From Cyrtodaria siliqua (taxonomy: Eukaryota; Mollusca; Bivalvia; Adapedonta; Hiatellidae), in assembly GCA_037043455.1 (NCBI GenBank), contig JAWPHD010001822.1:228659-292658 (forward strand): 64,000 nucleotides of DNA, read 5' to 3'. The notes under the pieces are model-generated. The model was not told the origin of the DNA and searched no databases. It saw only the letters and a list, made by a program, of their open reading frames with translations. A program made the translations under genes and the position numbers. Below, in pieces: positions 37,701-43,700 of the stretch (position 1 is the stretch's first letter; each line of letters opens with the position of its first letter).

Positions 37701-40700
37701 TCGTTTTGATAGTCAATGTCACCGCAACCTTGACCTTTGACCTAGTGACCCCAAAATCAATAGGGGTCATCTACTTGTCATGACCAACCATCTTTTCAAG
37801 TTTGAGGACCCTAGGTCCAACCATTCTCTAGTTATTGATCGGACATCGTTTTGATAGTCAATGTCACCGCAACCTTGACACAGACCTACAAACCTACAGA
37901 CAGAAAGCACAAAATCAATATGGTTCCCCTACCACACTTTGTGTGGGGGAGCCATAATAAGCCCCAACCTTTGGCGGCCATGTTTTTTGATGAATCAACC
38001 CGGTTGGAGGCCCACCCAAATACCATTTCAGTGAAATTAATTTGAAATCCATCAAGTGGTTTCAGATGAGAAGATTTTTTAAGATTTCCATATAGAGATA
38101 TAGCAAAAAAAAGCCCCGCCCTCTGGCGGCCATGTTTTTTGATGAATCAACATGACTTGAACAATCTTGGTAGAGGTCCAACCAACCATCATTTTTGTAA
38201 AATTATTTTGAAATCCATCATGCGGTTTCAGACCAGAAGATTTTTAAAAGTTTTTTCATATAGTTGCCCCGCCGCTTGCGGCCATGTTTTTTGAAGAATC
38301 AACGCTGCTTGAAAAATCTTGGTAGAGGGTCACCCAAACAATATTTCTGTGAAATTATTCTGAAATCGAGCCCATAGTTTTAGAGAAGAAGATTTTTAAG
38401 TTTTTTCATATAGTTGCCCCGCCCGCTTGCGGCCATGTTTTTTGAAGAATCAAGGCTGCTTGAAAAATCTTGGTAGAGGGTCACCCAAACATTATTTCTG
38501 TGAAATTATTCTGAAATCGAGCCAATAGTTTTAGAGAAGAAGATTTTTAAAGTTTTCCAGCTTTTTTTCAAGTTCTGCATGGATTTCCATAATTTGAACA
38601 ATCTTGAGAGAAGACCACCCAAGGATCATTTCTGTGAAGTTTCTTCAAAATTGGCTAAGCGGTTTCAGAGGAGAAGCAATTGTGGACCCACATACACACG
38701 GAAGACGGGCGATCACAATAGCTCACCCTGCGCTAATAAAACTACAAAGGACAATAATTCGATTTCGAATGAAGACAGAGTTATGGTTCTTTTACTCTGC
38801 ACTTCTTCTCATTGCCCTGTAACAAGTTTCATTGCAGGCCCATAAGAAGTGTTGAAGTTATGCTCTGGACAACAATTCTTAGTATAAAATTATGAAGGGC
38901 AATAACTCTAATTTGAATGAAGACAGAGTTATGGTTCTTGCACTCTGCACTTCCTCTCATTGCACTGTATCATTGAGTAAAGTTTCACTGCATCAGTAGA
39001 TTTGAAGTTATGCTTCTGACAAGAATTGGACGGATGGAAGTAAGGATGGACAAGCGGCGACTATAAAAGAATGCTGGGGGTGCAGTTACTATGTGGGTAT
39101 TTCTGAATAAATCAAGGTCCACAACTCTGTCATTACTTTCAGATCTAGCTCATTTTCGAGCTTGTTAAGAGTTTTTATTGATACAAACAATCTGGTAAAG
39201 TTTGATAAAGATCAGATGGAAAACGAAGTAGCTACAGATTAAACAAAGCAAAATAATAAGCATTGTTCAATAAATAAAGGGCCACAAATCTGTCATTACA
39301 AACCTGATCTAGCTGTTTTCAAACTTGTCCAAGCTTTCATTGATATTACAATCTCGTAAAGTTTAGTCAAGATCAAACGAAAAATGAAGGATCTATCAGC
39401 TTAAAAAAACAAATCAAGGCCATAACTCTGGAATTACTCGTCCGATACTGATGTTTTTCAAACTTAACAAAGCCATCATCGATATTAAGACTGACCACAT
39501 TTGGTAAAGACCTGATTAAAATGAAGGTGCTAGTGTTGACAAGGCAAAATATAGCATTTTTCATTAAATCAAGAACCATAACACTGGTGTTTTATATCCA
39601 TTATTTGTCTTTTTCAAACTTATCTGAGCTAACATTTATATTAAGATTCTGGCCAAGCTTGGCAAAGATCAGATTCAAAAGGAAGGTGCTAGTGTCGACA
39701 AGGTAAAATACAGCAGATTTAAGAAAATCAAGGGCCATAACTCTGGTGTAACTGGTCCCATCTGGCTGGTTTTCAAACTTGTCCAAGCTTTCATTAATAT
39801 CAACAATCAGACACAGTTTGGAAAATGTGATGAAAAATGAAGGCCATATCATCTTAATGAGGCAAAACACAGCATATTTAAGAAAATCAAGGCCACTGGT
39901 CTGATCTTGCTGGTTTTCAAATTTGTCCGAGCTTTCATTAATATCAATATTTTGGCCAAGACTGGTAGAGATAAGATGGAAAATGAAGGTCCTATTTTCT
40001 TAACGAGGCAAAATATAGCATATTTAACTAAATCAAGGGCCATATCTCCGATGTTACTGGTCTAATTTGGCGGATTTTCAATGTTACTGGTCCGATTTGG
40101 CCAATTTTCGAACTTGATATTAACAATCTGGTAAAGTTTGGTAAAGGTCAGATGAAAAATGACAGACCTATTGTCTTGAGGCAAAATTTAAAGGTTGACG
40201 TACCGACAGGCGACGGACTTTTGCCATGTGTGTGATTTTCAGCTCTAAAGGCAAGCAGAGCTAAAAATCACACAACTCATTTGCAAAGATTGATTTTAAG
40301 TCAACAAATAATGCACAAGGTCATAAAGAATTTTAAAATTCAAGTGTTTGAAAGCTGGAGAACTTACAGTAGATTTTTATGTACTGTAGAAAAGGTGTCC
40401 ACTGAACCACATGTTTAAGGTCAATTTCTTCATTTTCTCTTAGTATGATGCTGCTATGTTTCTTCCACTCTGAAAGGAACAGATCTGAAAGGAGGGTTCC
40501 AAACCGTTCATTTTCTGTGTTTGTAAACTCCCCATAGTCCAGAGTATATCCTTGCTCAATAGCCTGAATAAAGCAATAAACAATTGACTTAAAATATAAA
40601 TGTGTCATTTTTTTAGTGTTTTTTTTTACTTTTTTTTAATTATGTTTGTAAAGTATTAGTGATCGAAAGATGTAGAAAGTCACCAATAAAAATGCCAAAT

Positions 40701-43700
40701 CAAAATATACTGGCGGTCAAACAAAATAAAAATTCCAGCAAGATAACGCCATGCCACACTCAGCTCAGAGTTAAAAATGATGTCATCTTGCTGAAATGAT
40801 GTTGTTATCTTGCTGAAATATAGTGAGGGAGGGCTAATTCCTTCATTCATACTGACCTACTTACTGACCTGTCATGTAGATACAATCATGTGTGAAGTTT
40901 GAGAGCTCTATAGCTTCAATGAACTTACCAAAACAAGAGGCCCAAGAGGGCCTGTATTCTTGGGCCTGTATCGCTCTACTGGCTATATGGAGTCTGTGAT
41001 GGGCAACACGACAACAATATGCGCAACAAGGCTTCATACTGATCATTCCTGCCAAGTTTCATGAAATCCAGCCAGGGTTTCAGGAAAACTAATCCGGATA
41101 AAGTTTGTGTATAAGGGGCAATAACTCCGTAGGGGTCAAAACTCATTCAACCAGAAAACAACAATGATATGCGCAACTAGGCTTCATAACGATCATCCTT
41201 GCCATGCCAAGTTTCGTTGAAATCTGGGCAGAGGTTTAGGAGAACTAGTCTGTACAAAGTTAGTGTATTAAAACCTTTAAAGGGCCATAGCTCCACACCA
41301 AAATTCATTCAACCGGAACATGACAATGACAGCCGCGGCCAAGTTTCGTTAAATGCCATCCAGTGGTTGTGCAGAACTAGTCCAGACAAAGTTTGTGTAT
41401 TTAAAACCTTTAAACAGCCACAACTCCAACACAAATCATTCAACCGGAACATGTAAACAATATACGCAACTAGCTTTGGTACTGATTATTCCTGCCAAGT
41501 TTCACTGAAATCCAGCCAGGAGTTCAGGAAAACTAATCCGGACAAAGTTTGTGTATAAGGGGCAATGACTGTGTCAAAAATCTTTGAACAAAAACATGGT
41601 GATGACATGTGCAATTAGGCTTGGTACTGATCATCCCTGCCAAGTTTTGTTGAAACCTGGCCAGAGGTTCAGAAAAACTAGTCTGGACAAAGTTTGTTTA
41701 TTAAAACATTTAATGGGCCATAATTCTGCCAAAAATCATCCAACCAAAACAAGGTGATGATATGCACAACTAGGCTTGATACTGATCATCCTTGCCAAGT
41801 TTCATTGAAATCTGGACAGGGTTTTAGGAGAACTAGTCTTTACAAAGTTAGTGTATTAAAACCTTTAAAGGGCCATAACTCCACCAAAATCCAAAATTCA
41901 TTCAACCGGAACATGACAATGACAGCCGCAGCCAAGTTTCGTTAAATGCCGACAAGTGGTTGTGCAGAACTAGTCCAGACAAAGTTTGTGTATTTAAAAC
42001 CTTTAAAGAGCCACAACTCAAAAAAAAATCATTCAGCCGGAACATGTAAATAATATGAGCAACTAGCTTTGGTACTGATTATTCCTGCCAAGTTTCACTG
42101 AAATCCAGCCAGGAGTTCAGGAAAACTAATCCGGACAAAGTTTGTGTATAAGGGGCAATAACTGTGTCAAAAATCATTGAACAAAAACATGGTGATGGCA
42201 TGTGCAATTGGGCTTGGTACTGATCATCCCTGCCAAGTTTTGTTGAAATCTGGCCAGAGGTTCAGAAGAACTAGTTCAGACAAAGTTTGTGTATTTAAAC
42301 CATTAAAGGACCATAACCCTGTCATTCAACCAGAACATGGTGATGATATGCACAACTAGACCTGGTACTGATCATCCCTAAAATGTTCGTTGAAATCTGG
42401 CCAAGGGTTCAGGATAAAAGTCCAGAAAAGTTTGTGTATTACAATCTTTAAAGGGCCATAACTCTGCCAAAATCATTTGATGAGATGTACAACTAGGCTT
42501 GGTACTGATCATGCCTGCAAAGTGTAGCTGAAATCCGGCCAAATAAAGGTCCTATAGTCTTCACGGGACAAAATGCAGCATCTTTGAACTAAATCAAGGG
42601 CCATAACTCCAGTGTTACTAATCTGATTTGTTTGGTTTTTGAACTTGTCCCATCTTTTATTGATAGTAGCAATCTGGTGAAGTTTGGTAAAGATCAGATG
42701 AAAAATGAAGGCCCTAGCATCTCAACGAGGCAAAATACATAATTTTTAACTAAATCAAGGGCCATAACTCCAGTGTTACCAGTCCAATCTGGCTGGTTTT
42801 CAAACTCGTTTGAGCTTTCATTGATATCAACAATCTGATAAAGTTTGAAAAAGATCGGATGAAAAATAAAGCCCTATAGTGTTAACGAGGCAAAAGTTAA
42901 CGGACGGACGACAGACAACTCGCCATCTCATAAGCTCTGTTGGCCTTTGTGACAAAATATATTTTTACATGACTTTTTAAATAATCAAGGGTCATATCTC
43001 CAGTAAAATACATTTAAAGTAATAGTGACCTTGACCACAGTAACCTTAAAATCATTCCCAAGCTTATCTTTAATCCTGGGTTGACAAGAGTTGTACGCAA
43101 CACTCAATCTTCATGAACCTATCTGCCCAATATCTTTTTAATCCAATTATTTATTGCTAAGTTATGACCCAGACATGAGTTTGACCTTGGACTTTTGACA
43201 CAACCTTGACCACTGGTTGGCGAGAGTAGTATGCTAGATTCTGTCTTCATATGGTGAACTTTCCTGTCAAGTATATTTTTGATTATGGTTCTTGCATAAT
43301 GCACTTCATCTCAGTGGCCTCTATTACTATGCCAAGGTTTAGTAGCTTTTCAATTATGCTCCAGACAAGAAGTATAAGAACAAGAGGCCCAAGAGGGCCT
43401 GTGGACGCTCTACTGGCTAACATGGCTCTTATAACATCAATGAAGCGAGTGACTGCCATTTACGTTTTTTTAAAAGTTTCAGGCAAAAAACAGCTTTTTG
43501 ACTAAATCAAGGGCCATAACTAAAGAATCTGGTAAAGTTTGTAAAGATTAGATGAAAAATGAAGGCCATACCGTATTAACGAGGCAAAATATAGCATATA
43601 TTTCTGGTCCAACATAGAGATAAAAAAAATAAAATAAAAAAAAAATAAAAATCTGAAAAAATGGAATAATTTCAAAAAAAAAAAAAATATGAAAAAATAA

